Below are positions 14,727 through 22,806 of a stretch of DNA of 28,354 nt, piece after piece (position 1 is the stretch's first letter; each line of letters begins with the position of its first letter). The position numbers and the translations under genes are program-made. The DNA is taken from assembly GCA_018378775.1 (NCBI GenBank), contig JAGZWV010000020.1:1-28354 (forward strand). The letters are read 5' to 3'. The stretch comes from Collinsella sp. Lineage in GTDB: Bacteria > Actinomycetota > Coriobacteriia > Coriobacteriales > Coriobacteriaceae. The notes under the pieces were generated by a model. That model searched no databases and had not been told where the DNA came from. It was given only the letters and a program-made list of their open reading frames with translations.

Positions 14727-15290
14727 TTAAATAACAGCCCAGTCAACGGCTTCGTGCCAACGCTCAACAAGACGCTCCAGGCGCCAGGCGGCATTGGCGG
14801 GACTTGTCGAGGGCAGGACGATGGCAGGCAGCCCCGTCCGATCTTGCAAGTAGCGTTTGTAGAGTCGCCCTGCCGTACCGCCGTTACAGACAACGACCTC
14901 GATCGGCGCGGCATCGGTAATGCGCCCGATATGTGCCGGTACAACGTTGCGAATGCTCGCGTCACTCGAGCCCTTAATGTCACAACTCTCGATCACATCC
15001 CACAGGGCTACGCCGCCGTTAAGCAGCATGGATCGCTTGGCGACAATGGAGACATCGAGCGTCGCGGGCTCACCGTTTGCCAAAGGATCACCCTCGTTGG
15101 GCGGCACAGGCACACCGAGACACGCCGCCGTGACCCGCCAAAAGCGGTTCTGCGGATTGCCATAGTAGAAGGCATTGGCACGCGAGAGCACCGAGGGAAA
15201 CGACCCCAGCACCAAAACGCGCGAGCACTCGTCAAACACGGGCTCAAACCCATGCTCAATATGCTGATAGCCCTCGTCAGACACAGGCAT
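14727..15290 (-). CDS. DNA-deoxyinosine (hypoxanthine-DNA) glycosylase, UDG family 6
   Basis: This 187-residue base-excision repair enzyme removes hypoxanthine, the product of adenine deamination, from DNA. The N-terminal motif LGSFPSVLSRANAFYYGNPQNRFW (about residues 28-51) is the active-site signature of this uracil-DNA-glycosylase superfamily branch, including the Asn of PQNRFW. The C-terminal LPSTSPANA is the matching DNA-intercalation loop. The start at 15290 lies 3 nt after the amylase stop, so the two genes form an operon; the ribosome-binding site is weak, which suggests translational coupling. A bifunctional or mismatch-uracil activity cannot be excluded. Confidence 0.85.
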   Translation of the reverse strand: MPVSDEGYQHIEHGFEPVFDECSRVLVLGSFPSVLSRANAFYYGNPQNRFWRVTAACLGVPVPPNEGDPLANGEPATLDVSIVAKRSMLLNGGVALWDVIESCDIKGSSDASIRNVVPAHIGRITDAAPIEVVVCNGGTAGRLYKRYLQDRTGLPAIVLPSTSPANAAWRLERLVERWHEAVDWAVI

Positions 15291-15293
15291 GGG

Positions 15294-16670
15294 CTAGGCT
15301 CTCAACAGATAGCGCACCTCGTAGGGTGCAAGCTCAAGGGCACCCGTTAGCTCGACTGTGGGCGCGCCGTCGGCAAGTAGGTCGACAAAGGACCCGTTGA
15401 GCTCGCCGGCGCCAAAGGTGTAAGGCTCGCCCACGGCGTTCACCGCCACAAGCACCGTCGCGTCATCACAGGCACGCTCGAACAGCAGCTGCTTGTTCTG
15501 GATCACCACGTTGCGATAGGCACCGTAGTTGAGAGCACAGGCCGCCGCGTCATCGGCCGAGCGAAGGTGCGCAAGCTGCGTGATGAACGCCGTCAGCTCG
15601 TTGGGCGCAGGCTCATTGAGCGCAGGTCGCAGCGCCCAGTCGCCATCGGGGCCACCCTTTTCGCCGGCAATTCCCCACTCGCTGCCATAGTAGACGCACG
15701 GGATGCCCGGCATGCCAAAGAGCATGCCGTAGGCGGGACGCAGACACGACTTGTCGGTGAGGATACTTGCCAGGCGCGGCACATCGTGGTTGTCGACAAA
15801 CGACAGCAGATGTTTGCCGCGGTAGATGCACCACGGATCACCGCCAAACTGGCGGTGCAGCGAATGGGCGATCTCGAACATGTTGACCGAGTTAAAGCTG
15901 GAATACAGGCCCTTGTAGCACTCGTAATTAGTGCACGAGTCGAGCATCTCGTCGTTGACGATCTGATTGTAGTCGCCGTGGAGCGTCTCGCCGATGAGCA
16001 CAAAGCCGGGCTTGAGCTCACGGGTAAAGGAGTGTAGGCGGCGCATAAAGTCGCGGTCAAGCATATAGGCAACGTCCAGGCGCAGGCCGTCGACGCCAAA
16101 GACGTCGGCCCAACGGCGCACGGACTCGAGCAGGTAATCGACCACAGCGGGATTTTGCAGGTTGAGCTTCACAAGCTCAAAATGGCCTTCCCAGCCCTCG
16201 TACCAAAAGCCGTCGCCATAGCAAGAATCGCCGTCAAAGCTAATGTGGAACCAGTCCTTGTAGGGCGAGTCCCACTTGCGCTCCTGCACATCGCGGAAGG
16301 CCCAAAAGCCGCGACCGACATGGTTGAAGACGGCGTCGAGCACCACACGGATGCCATGGGCGTGCAGTGTCTCGCACACGGCGGCAAAGTCGGCATCCCC
16401 ACCCAGGCGACGGTCGATATGGCGCAGGCAGCGCGTGTCGTAACCGTGACTGTCGGATTCGAGCGGCGGGTTAATGAGCACAGCACCGATGCCGAGTTCC
16501 TGCAGGTAGCCGGCCCATTGGGCGATCTTCATGATGGGCGCATCGGGGTTTGGCGCGGCGTTGACAGCCTGGGCGAGTTCATCCTCGGCAACGGGCGCGG
16601 CGTTTTCGCGCGGAGCTCCGCAAAAGCCCAGCGGATAGATCTGATAGAACGTCATCTCGTATGCCCACAT
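15294..16670 (-). CDS. GH13 alpha-amylase family glycosidase
   Basis: This 458-residue enzyme hydrolyses alpha-1,4-glucans or maltodextrins. It has the four GH13 regions: DAVFNH at 112-117, GLRLDVA with nucleophile D199, GETL with acid/base E228, and FVDNHD with D296. A beta-sandwich domain closes the C-terminus. There is no signal peptide, so it is probably intracellular, acting on imported maltodextrins in the manner of a cyclomaltodextrinase or neopullulanase; the long N-terminal CBM34 domain of classical members is missing. The start at 16670 follows GGGAGGTTGCT. A possible -10 (TACAAT, 16706-16711) lies upstream, but no clear -35. The DNA glycosylase gene follows after 3 nt. Confidence 0.9.
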   Translation of the reverse strand: MWAYEMTFYQIYPLGFCGAPRENAAPVAEDELAQAVNAAPNPDAPIMKIAQWAGYLQELGIGAVLINPPLESDSHGYDTRCLRHIDRRLGGDADFAAVCETLHAHGIRVVLDAVFNHVGRGFWAFRDVQERKWDSPYKDWFHISFDGDSCYGDGFWYEGWEGHFELVKLNLQNPAVVDYLLESVRRWADVFGVDGLRLDVAYMLDRDFMRRLHSFTRELKPGFVLIGETLHGDYNQIVNDEMLDSCTNYECYKGLYSSFNSVNMFEIAHSLHRQFGGDPWCIYRGKHLLSFVDNHDVPRLASILTDKSCLRPAYGMLFGMPGIPCVYYGSEWGIAGEKGGPDGDWALRPALNEPAPNELTAFITQLAHLRSADDAAACALNYGAYRNVVIQNKQLLFERACDDATVLVAVNAVGEPYTFGAGELNGSFVDLLADGAPTVELTGALELAPYEVRYLLRA

Positions 16671-16741
16671 AGCAACCTCCCGGTAAGCTCAACACAACGA
16701 CATCCATTGTATGCCCAGCTTGTATCCTCTCCCCCAAAATA

Positions 16742-16808
16742 AGTTGCGGTGGAATAGTTCCTGCTTGGGCCTTCAGAGGCCTTAAACAGGAACTATTCCA
16801 CCGCAACT
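16742..16808. repeat. Dispersed hairpin repeat, copy 1
   Basis: Perfect 22-bp inverted arms (16742-16763 and 16787-16808) enclose a 23-nt centre that holds a second small hairpin (GGCCT/AGGCC). A near-identical element is at 20880-20947. This copy lies 16 nt after the MFS stop codon, and on the minus strand it is followed by TTATTTT, so it may work as a terminator for that gene. Confidence 0.9.
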
Positions 16809-16823
16809 GATGAGGGGACGTGA

Positions 16824-18020
16824 TTAGGCGACGGGGTTTGCTCGGCGTATGGCTGGGAATAGCACTGTGATGGCGAGAATGACGCCCACGACAGCGATCG
16901 CACCGCCTGCGTAGCCAATCCAAGCGATACCGGGACCCGAAACCACGGCTCCGCCGATCGCGGTACCCGTGCCGATACCGAGGTTGAACAGGCCCGAGAA
17001 GATCGACATGGCGACGGCCGACGAATCTGCCGGCGTGTGCTTGATGAGCTCGGCCTGAAACGCCACGTTAAAGGCCGTGGCGCAGCAACCCCACAGTGCG
17101 CAGACGGCAAGCACTGTCACGAGCGACGATGCGGCCGGCCCCATGAGCAGCAGGGCCACCGGCACGCCGGAGAGCGTGATAGCCAAGAACGGGAAGCGAT
17201 GCCCATCGAACAGGCGGCCAAACAGCCAGCTTCCGAGCAAACCAGAGCAGCCAAACGCCGTCAGCGTCATGGTAATGGCGCCCGCATCGACGTGCGCGAC
17301 CTGCGCCAGGAAGGGCTCGATATAGCTGTAGCTTGCGTAATAGCCGGTCGCCATGAAGACCGTGACTGCGTAGAGCGCGATGAGGAGCGGGTTCTTGAGC
17401 AGCTCGGGCAGCTGTTTGACAGTAAAGCGCTCACCCGCCGGCATGGCCGGGAACACCGCTGCCTGGTAGACGACCGCGATGGCTGAGAGGCCCCCGACCA
17501 CGGCAAACGTCATGCGCCAGCCCACGGCCAAGCCAATGGCGCGACCGAGCGGCAGGCCAAAGATCTGCGCGATGGACGAGCCCGTAGCGATCATGCTGAT
17601 GGCGAGCGCGCCGTGGCGAGTGTCGACCAGGCGCGAGGCCATAATCGAGGCGACTGACCAGAACACGGCATGTGCGCAAGCGACCACCAGGCGCGCGCAG
17701 ACCAGGATGGGATAGGTCGGCGCCACAGCGGACAGGAACTGACCGAGCGAGAACACAGCCAGCACGCCCAGCAGCATCCGCTTGAACTCAAAGCGCGAGG
17801 CGAACACCATGAGCGGCAGCGACAGCAGCATGACGCCCCAGGCATAGACCGAGATCATGATGCCCGCCTGGGCCTCGGTGAGCGAGAACGACGCGGCGAT
17901 ATCAGTCAAAAGGCCGATGGGCATAAACTCCGACGTGTTGAACACGAACGCACAGCAGGTGAGCCCGACGAGTGGGAGCCACTGCTTGAGCGTGATGCCG
18001 TCTTGCCTTGTCTGAGTCAT
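16824..18020 (-). CDS. MFS transporter, DHA1 family (SotB-like sugar/drug exporter)
   Basis: This 398-residue inner-membrane protein has twelve predicted hydrophobic segments in two six-helix halves. The N-terminal FNTSEFMPIGLLTDIAASF matches the first helix and loop of the SotB/YdeA and related DHA1 exporters. R/K-rich loop 2-3 (SRFEFKRMLLG) is the MFS signature. The likely function is proton-driven export of sugars, arabinose-like compounds or drugs; the substrate is not determinable. The start at 18020 follows GGAGACGTTATAT; 32 upstream codons of open frame have no such site and overlap the promoter. The gene is single, with a promoter at 18054-18083 and the hairpin repeat just behind it. 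Confidence 0.88.
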   Translation of the reverse strand: MTQTRQDGITLKQWLPLVGLTCCAFVFNTSEFMPIGLLTDIAASFSLTEAQAGIMISVYAWGVMLLSLPLMVFASRFEFKRMLLGVLAVFSLGQFLSAVAPTYPILVCARLVVACAHAVFWSVASIMASRLVDTRHGALAISMIATGSSIAQIFGLPLGRAIGLAVGWRMTFAVVGGLSAIAVVYQAAVFPAMPAGERFTVKQLPELLKNPLLIALYAVTVFMATGYYASYSYIEPFLAQVAHVDAGAITMTLTAFGCSGLLGSWLFGRLFDGHRFPFLAITLSGVPVALLLMGPAASSLVTVLAVCALWGCCATAFNVAFQAELIKHTPADSSAVAMSIFSGLFNLGIGTGTAIGGAVVSGPGIAWIGYAGGAIAVVGVILAITVLFPAIRRANPVA

Positions 18021-18053
18021 ATATAACGTCTCCAATCGTTTTGAGCGGAGGCG

Positions 18054-18083
18054 ATTATATAGCAACGGCCCCGCATCCGTCAG
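18054..18083 (-). promoter_or_regulatory. Candidate promoter of the MFS gene
   Basis: On the minus strand CTGACG (18078-18083) and a perfect TATAAT (18054-18059) are 18 nt apart, 34 nt before the MFS start. The -35 lies in the loop of the preceding hairpin at 18066-18099. Confidence 0.6.
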
Positions 18084-18099
18084 TACAGATGCGGGGCCG
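18066..18099 (-). terminator. Hairpin after feoB, possible terminator
   Basis: A perfect 12-bp GC-rich stem (18066-18077 with 18088-18099) has a 10-nt loop and lies 42 nt after the feoB stop. There is no T tract on either side, so it may be Rho-assisted or block read-through only partly. Confidence 0.5.
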
Positions 18100-18140
18100 A
18101 AAACAATTCGATACACAGAGGTTGCGCCGTCAATTCATAA

Positions 18141-20501
18141 CTAAGCCAACCCCAGCAATATGCCCGCCGAATGCACGACAAACGCCACGATCCAGGCAAC
18201 GGCGACCTGAAACGCGAATACGGCCACGGCATAGCGCGCGCCCAACTCGCTCTTGACGGCGCCGATTGCCGCCACACAAGGCGGGTACAGCAACGTAAAG
18301 ACCAAGAACACGTAGGCGGTAAACGGCGAAAACATGGTCGACAGCGCCGCGGGCGACGTTGCGCCCAAAAGCACCGTGAGCGTCGAGATGACGCTCTCCT
18401 TGGCAATGAGCCCCGTGACGAGCGCCGTGGATGCACGCCAGTCGCCAAACCCAAGCGGCGTCAGCGCCGGCGCAATGATGCTGCCGAGACCCGCAAGCAG
18501 ACTCTGCGACTGATCGGCGACCACATTAAAGCGGATGTCGAACGTCTGAAGGAACCAGATGACCACGGTAGCGGCAAAGATAATGGTAAAGGCCTTGGTA
18601 ATAAAGTCTTTGGCCTTATCCCATGCCAGCATCACCGTCGTCTTGACGCTCGGCAGGCGGTAATTGGGCAGCTCCATGATAAACGGCACCGGGTCGCCCT
18701 TAAATGCCGTGCGGTTGAGTACCAAAGCCGCGATACAGCCAACCGCAATGCCGATCAGATAGAGCGAGACCATGGCGGGAACCGTCGCCTGTGGGAAAAA
18801 CGCCCCGCACAGCAGACCATAGACCGGCAACTTGGCCGAGCAGCTCATGAACGGCGTGAGCATGACCGTCATCTTGCGGTCGTGCTCGGATGGGAGCGTA
18901 CGGGTCGACATGATAGCCGGCACGGTGCAGCCAAACCCGACGAGCATGGGTACAAAGCTGCGGCCCGACAGGCCAAAACGCCGCAGCACCTTATCCATGA
19001 CAAAGGCGACGCGCGCCATGTAGCCCGAGTCTTCCAGAATGGAGAGGAACAAGAAGAGCACGACGATAATCGGCAGGAAGGTCAGCACACTGCCCACGCC
19101 CGTAAGCACGCCGTCGACAGCCAGCGAGCGCACCACGTCGTTGGTGCCGAACGCCTTGAGGCCCGCATCGGCCGAGGCGATGATAGCAGCGATACCGTCC
19201 TCCATGAGTCCCTGCAACGCCGCGCCGATCACGCCAAACGTCAGCCAAAAGACGAGGCCCATGATCACCAGGAACGCCGGAATGGCCGTGTAGCGACCCG
19301 TCAGGATGCGGTCGATCTTGACGGAGCGCACGTGCTCGCGGCTTTCGTGCGGTTTGACGACGCAGCGCCCGCACACGTCGCCGATAAAGCTAAAGCGCAT
19401 ATCGGCCAGCGCGGACAGGCGGTCGGTGCCGGCCTCGCCCTCCATCTGGGTAATGATGTGCTCGATAGCGTCGAGCTCGTTGCGATCCAGGTGAAGCGCC
19501 TCGGTCACCAGCTCGTCGCCCTCAACCAGCTTGGTCGCCGCAAAGCGCACCGGGATGTGCGCCGTCACAGCATGGTCCTCGATCAGGTTGGCAATGCCGT
19601 GGATGCAGCGATGCAGTGCGCCGCCGTCCGATCCATCGGGCGCACAGAAGTCCAGGCGACCGGGGCGCTCGCGGAACCGCGCCACGTGCAAGGCATGATC
19701 CACCAGCTCGCCGATACCCTCGTTGCGGGCAGCGCTAATGGGAACAACAGGCACGCCCAACAGGCTCTCGAGCAGATTGACGTCCACGGCGCCGCCGTTG
19801 GCCGTCACCTCGTCCATCATGTTGAGCGCGATGACCATGGGGCGGTCGAGCTCCATAAGCTGCAGCGTCAGGTACAGGTTACGTTCGATGTTGGTGGCGT
19901 CGATGATGTCGATGATGGCGTCGGGGTTTTCGTCCAAGATGAATTGGCGGCTGACGATCTCTTCGCCCGTGTACGGCGACAGGGAGTAAATGCCGGGCAG
20001 ATCGGTAACGCTTGCCTCGGGATGGTTACGGATGGTGCCGTCCTTGCGGTCGACCGTCACGCCAGGAAAGTTACCGACGTGCTGGTTGGAGCCCGTAAGC
20101 TGGTTGAACAGCGTGGTCTTACCGCAGTTTTGGTTGCCGGCGAGGGCAAAATGCAGCGGTGCGCCCTCGGGCACGGCCGTTTTTGCCGCACGGGGCGAAT
20201 ACATCCCCTCGCCGAGTGCCGGATGCTCCGTCGTTCCGATTGCGGCGTTGGCGCGCGGACCGGTATCGGTGTCGTGCACATCCACGAGCTCAATGCGTGC
20301 GGCATCATCCTTGCGCAGCGTCAACTCGTAGCCACGCAGGCGAATCTCGAGCGGGTCGCCCATGGGGGCGTACTTCATCATGGTGACTTCGGTGCCCGGC
20401 GTTAGGCCCATGTCCAAAATATGCTGTCGGAGTGCCTGGTCGTCCGATGCCACCGATGCGACAACGGCGTCCTTTCCAATCTCGAGCGTATCGAGCTTCA
20501 C
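18141..20501 (-). CDS. feoB: FeoA-FeoB fusion ferrous iron transporter
   Basis: This 786-residue membrane protein imports Fe(II). Residues 1-76 are a FeoA-type SH3-like domain fused to the N-terminus. The G domain has G1 GNQNCGKTT (122-130), G3 DLPG (167-170) and G4 NMMD (227-230); then come the GDI-like helical domain and a membrane part from about 420 with two Gate motifs, including GFGCTVPAIMSTRTL with the conserved Cys. The start is GTG at 20501, after GGAGG with 9-nt spacing; a longer open frame to 20738 runs through promoter and repeats and is rejected. A promoter (20591-20620) with tandem GGTTAGCC repeats directly behind it suggests iron control by a DtxR-family repressor. No separate feoA or feoC is adjacent. 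Confidence 0.95.
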   Translation of the reverse strand: MKLDTLEIGKDAVVASVASDDQALRQHILDMGLTPGTEVTMMKYAPMGDPLEIRLRGYELTLRKDDAARIELVDVHDTDTGPRANAAIGTTEHPALGEGMYSPRAAKTAVPEGAPLHFALAGNQNCGKTTLFNQLTGSNQHVGNFPGVTVDRKDGTIRNHPEASVTDLPGIYSLSPYTGEEIVSRQFILDENPDAIIDIIDATNIERNLYLTLQLMELDRPMVIALNMMDEVTANGGAVDVNLLESLLGVPVVPISAARNEGIGELVDHALHVARFRERPGRLDFCAPDGSDGGALHRCIHGIANLIEDHAVTAHIPVRFAATKLVEGDELVTEALHLDRNELDAIEHIITQMEGEAGTDRLSALADMRFSFIGDVCGRCVVKPHESREHVRSVKIDRILTGRYTAIPAFLVIMGLVFWLTFGVIGAALQGLMEDGIAAIIASADAGLKAFGTNDVVRSLAVDGVLTGVGSVLTFLPIIVVLFLFLSILEDSGYMARVAFVMDKVLRRFGLSGRSFVPMLVGFGCTVPAIMSTRTLPSEHDRKMTVMLTPFMSCSAKLPVYGLLCGAFFPQATVPAMVSLYLIGIAVGCIAALVLNRTAFKGDPVPFIMELPNYRLPSVKTTVMLAWDKAKDFITKAFTIIFAATVVIWFLQTFDIRFNVVADQSQSLLAGLGSIIAPALTPLGFGDWRASTALVTGLIAKESVISTLTVLLGATSPAALSTMFSPFTAYVFLVFTLLYPPCVAAIGAVKSELGARYAVAVFAFQVAVAWIVAFVVHSAGILLGLA

Positions 20502-20552
20502 GTCCGTGTTCCTCCCCCGGCGCCCACAGGGCGTTGCATTTATGTTCACCTT

Positions 20553-20577
20553 GGCTAACCGTTTGCCACGGCTAACC
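20553..20577 (-). promoter_or_regulatory. Tandem DtxR-like operator repeats at feoB
   Basis: On the minus strand GGTTAGCC occurs twice with a 17-nt period (20570-20577 and 20553-20560), just downstream of the -10 element; a partial GGTTA lies before them. GGTTAGCC is the core of the DtxR/IdeR box. The flanks match the palindrome only in part. Confidence 0.45.
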
Positions 20578-20590
20578 AATTTAACCATGC

Positions 20591-20620
20591 ATGATAGCGC
20601 GAACACACAACGATGTTCAA
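20591..20620 (-). promoter_or_regulatory. Candidate feoB promoter
   Basis: On the minus strand TTGAAC (20615-20620) and TATCAT (20591-20596) are 18 nt apart. The leader is about 80 nt and contains the DtxR-like repeats. Confidence 0.55.
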
Positions 20621-20665
20621 TCAGCAAATTGGCGCAATGGGGACAGGCAGGAGAGTTCAGGGCCA

Positions 20666-20871
20666 TAGTTTCCCGATGAGGCCTCTCGGGGAAACTACAT
20701 CCCAGAATTCTGGCTCGAAACGGGATATGGTTTCCCAAACAGGCCTCTTACGGAAAATGCATCCCGGAATCCCCGCTCGAAACGGGACGCGCTTTCCCAG
20801 TCGAGGCCCTATGGGAAACTGCGTCCCACCTTGAAAGGCAAAACTGGGGCGCAGTTTCCGGACGGGGCATC
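20666..20871. repeat. 62-bp tandem array of hairpin units
   Basis: Three imperfect 62-bp units (20666-20727, 20728-20789, 20790-20851) and a partial fourth lie in the 472-nt gap between feoB and the hydrolase. Each unit boundary forms a hairpin of the type GGGAYRYRGTTTCCC...GGGAAAC-TGCGTCCC, with about 15-bp imperfect arms and a 14-16-nt loop containing GAGGCC or AGGCCTC. No coding frame is supported. The rest of the gap holds the feoB promoter and hairpin repeat copy 2. Confidence 0.8.
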
Positions 20872-20879
20872 AAAAACGA

Positions 20880-20947
20880 AGTTGCGGTGGAATAGTTCCT
20901 GGATGGGCTGGTTGATGCCCCAGATAGGAACTATTTCACCGCAAGTT
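20880..20947. repeat. Dispersed hairpin repeat, copy 2
   Basis: The arms 20880-20900 and 20926-20946 match those of copy 1 (16742-16808) with two changes in the right arm. The 25-nt centre differs in sequence from copy 1. It lies 27 nt after the hydrolase stop, and on the minus strand is followed by TTCGTTTTT, the same arrangement as copy 1. Confidence 0.88.
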
Positions 20948-20973
20948 ATTGAAGAGCTTGGATGCCGGGACTC

Positions 20974-21873
20974 TTACAGATGGCGCTCGAGGAAGCGGAA
21001 AGCCAGGCGGATCCAGGGACGGACGGAAACCTGCTTGTCCTCGTTGTCGACCGCGGTGTTGGCGTTGCCGAGCGAAAGGCCATGACCACCCTGGTCGAAG
21101 ACGTGCATCTCGCATGCAACGCCCTCCTCGGCCATGCGCTGCGCAAACGGGTAGACCTGCGCGATCGGCGCCGTCTTGTCGTCGGACACGCCCCACACAA
21201 AGGTCGGTGGCATCTGACGCGAAACATGCGTGGTGGGGCAGATGTCGGCCAGATGCTCGTCAGTTGCCTCGCCGCCCGTCACCATCGACAGGTAGTCGTT
21301 GAGCAAATCGCGCCCCGTCTTGCCACCCGTCTTGGGCACACGCAAGTCAATGCGCGGATCGCGCGTCTGCATGTCGCGCACATAGGCAAAGTCGAGCAAT
21401 GGATAGCCCAGCACCACGGCATCGGGACGAATGTCGTCCGGACGCGCCCCGGCAAGTGCCGCAAAGGGGCCGGTCTTCCACTGTGTTGCCAGCGAGGCGC
21501 AAATCATGCCGCCAGCAGAAAAGCCCACGACGCACACGCGCTTAGGATCGACATGCCACTCGTCGGCGTTGGCGCGCACCGTGGCGACCATCTTGGCAAG
21601 ATCTGCCTGGGGATGCGGAAAGCTCACGTCACCCGTAGAACTCGTGACATAGTTGAGCACAAAGGCCTGGTAACCGTGATCCAAAAACGCAAACGCCACA
21701 GGATCCTGCTCATGCGGAGCGATATGCGTAAACGCACCTCCGCCACAGATAATCACCGCGGGGCGGCGGCCATTCGGTTTATCGGGCAACGGCTCGGCAC
21801 CCAAATACGTAAACGTCGCCGGATAATCCTCGGTCGGCTCCTCGCCCCACAGCGCATGGTTCTCGACAATCAT
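20974..21873 (-). CDS. Alpha/beta hydrolase, acetyl-esterase-like
   Basis: This 299-residue soluble enzyme has the features of the esterase/lipase branch near Aes and acetylxylan-esterase-like proteins. The oxyanion motif ICGGGAF is at 42-48, the nucleophile S119 is in GFSAGG, the acid is D231 or D232 in SDDKTAP, and the base is H264 in GGHGLS. There is no signal peptide, so it should be cytoplasmic and could deacetylate imported oligosaccharides; the substrate is inference. The start at 21873 follows AAGGGAGCACAT. It is a single gene, divergent from the PTS IIA gene, with a promoter at 21893-21920 and the hairpin repeat behind its stop. Confidence 0.88.
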   Translation of the reverse strand: MIVENHALWGEEPTEDYPATFTYLGAEPLPDKPNGRRPAVIICGGGAFTHIAPHEQDPVAFAFLDHGYQAFVLNYVTSSTGDVSFPHPQADLAKMVATVRANADEWHVDPKRVCVVGFSAGGMICASLATQWKTGPFAALAGARPDDIRPDAVVLGYPLLDFAYVRDMQTRDPRIDLRVPKTGGKTGRDLLNDYLSMVTGGEATDEHLADICPTTHVSRQMPPTFVWGVSDDKTAPIAQVYPFAQRMAEEGVACEMHVFDQGGHGLSLGNANTAVDNEDKQVSVRPWIRLAFRFLERHL

Positions 21874-21892
21874 ATGTGCTCCCTTCGCGCAA

Positions 21893-21920
21893 ATTATGCG
21901 CCCTTATTTTTCGCCTTCAA
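21893..21920 (-). promoter_or_regulatory. Candidate promoter of the hydrolase gene
   Basis: On the minus strand TTGAAG (21915-21920) and CATAAT (21893-21898) are 16 nt apart, giving a very short leader before the start at 21873. Confidence 0.5.
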
Positions 21921-21999
21921 GCGTACCCCACTTGAACCCGTGGCGCAGAAACACTCCGGCAATAAGTTTCCCTTCAACTGATATATCACATAATCCCAG

Positions 22000-22028
22000 T
22001 TCAGAGGTATCGTTGAGCAGCGTAGAAT
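22000..22028 (+). promoter_or_regulatory. Candidate promoter of the PTS IIA gene
   Basis: TTCAGA (22000-22005) and TAGAAT (22023-22028) are 17 nt apart. The leader of about 80 nt carries the palindrome at 22060-22069. Confidence 0.55.
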
Positions 22029-22059
22029 AGGGGCGTTGACCAAGCCGCGAAACACATGT

Positions 22060-22069
22060 GAAACGTTTC
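22060..22069 (+). promoter_or_regulatory. Candidate LacI-family operator
   Basis: GAAACGTTTC is a perfect 10-bp palindrome with a central CG, the form of LacI/GalR/CcpA-family sites. It sits about 25 nt after the predicted transcription start of the PTS IIA gene, a roadblock position. Confidence 0.45.
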
Positions 22070-22116
22070 CGGCAAACCAAACGCGCGATATGCGCCTATT
22101 TAAGTTGGAGGCAACT

Positions 22117-22680
22117 ATGGGTCTGCTCGATTCGCTTAAGTCCACCTTCACCTCGACCGGCGAGGCGTCCGTTCCGCCCGCAGCAAGCTTCGCTACCCGC
22201 GAAGGCGTCATCTATGCCCCCGTCAACGGCGTGCTCGTCAACCTGAACGAGGTTCCCGACGAGACGATCGCCTCGGGCATGCTTGGCCAGGGCTATGGCA
22301 TCGAGCCCATTACCGGCACCATCTATGCGCCCGCCAACGGCCGCATCGGTGCCACCACTGTCACCAACCACTCCATCGGCATGATCACCGAGGACGGTCT
22401 GCGCGTGTTCATCCATGTTGGCCTGGGCACCGTGGAAATGAACGGCAAGGGTTTTGCCCGCTTTGTCGAGATGGGCGATGTGGTCAAGGCAGGCCAGCCG
22501 CTCATCAGCTTCGACCGCGAGGCCATTAAGGCCGCTGGTCACGAGGACATCGTGACCGTCATCGTCTCCGAGCTCGATCGTCTTAAGAGCATCGACCATG
22601 TCGGCGAGTCTGGAACGCTTATCGGCGGCAACCCGCTCGTCAAGCTTGGCGACCCGCTGCTGGTTGCCAAGACCAAGTAG
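22117..22680 (+). CDS. PTS glucose-type IIA component
   Basis: This 187-residue cytoplasmic protein accepts phosphate from HPr and passes it to an EIIB domain during sugar uptake. The IIA-Glc fold is shown by IYAPVNG near 32-38, H85 in VTNHSIG, and H100 in FIHVGLGTVEMNGKGF, the equivalent of the phosphorylated H90 of E. coli Crr. The start at 22117 follows TTGGAGGCAACT. No EIIB or EIIC gene is near, so it is an orphan that must serve a permease encoded elsewhere, and it may regulate transport as Crr does. A promoter, a LacI-type palindrome and a terminator make it a single-gene unit. Confidence 0.92.
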   Translation: MGLLDSLKSTFTSTGEASVPPAASFATREGVIYAPVNGVLVNLNEVPDETIASGMLGQGYGIEPITGTIYAPANGRIGATTVTNHSIGMITEDGLRVFIHVGLGTVEMNGKGFARFVEMGDVVKAGQPLISFDREAIKAAGHEDIVTVIVSELDRLKSIDHVGESGTLIGGNPLVKLGDPLLVAKTK

Positions 22681-22717
22681 CCAGGCCCCACGCCACACAG
22701 CCAAAAGGCACCTCGTC

Positions 22718-22756
22718 AAGCGCCCACGACCATTTGGCCGCGGGCGCTTTTCGTTT
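22718..22756 (+). terminator. Intrinsic terminator of the PTS IIA gene
   Basis: AAGCGCCC (22718-22725) pairs with GGGCGCTT (22742-22749) across a 16-nt loop and is followed by TTCGTTT. It lies 37 nt after the stop codon. Confidence 0.75.
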
Positions 22757-22806
22757 GAAAAACCATCCCGCCAATGCCTTATCTGTATAGCCCAAATGAG
22801 CCGAGC

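Noticed and set aside
18171..20405. A 744-codon plus-strand open frame opposite feoB
   Set aside because: It is a shadow of a high-GC gene; the translation is His/Arg/Gln-rich without domains, and feoB is certain.
20502..20738. N-terminal extension of FeoB by 79 codons
   Set aside because: It would run through the promoter, operator repeats and tandem array, and it lacks similarity to FeoA/FeoB. GTG 20501 has a good ribosome-binding site and begins the FeoA domain.
20666..20871. The 62-bp repeats as a CRISPR array
   Set aside because: The units are diverged, directly adjacent and internally palindromic. There are no constant repeats with unique spacers, and no cas genes are near.
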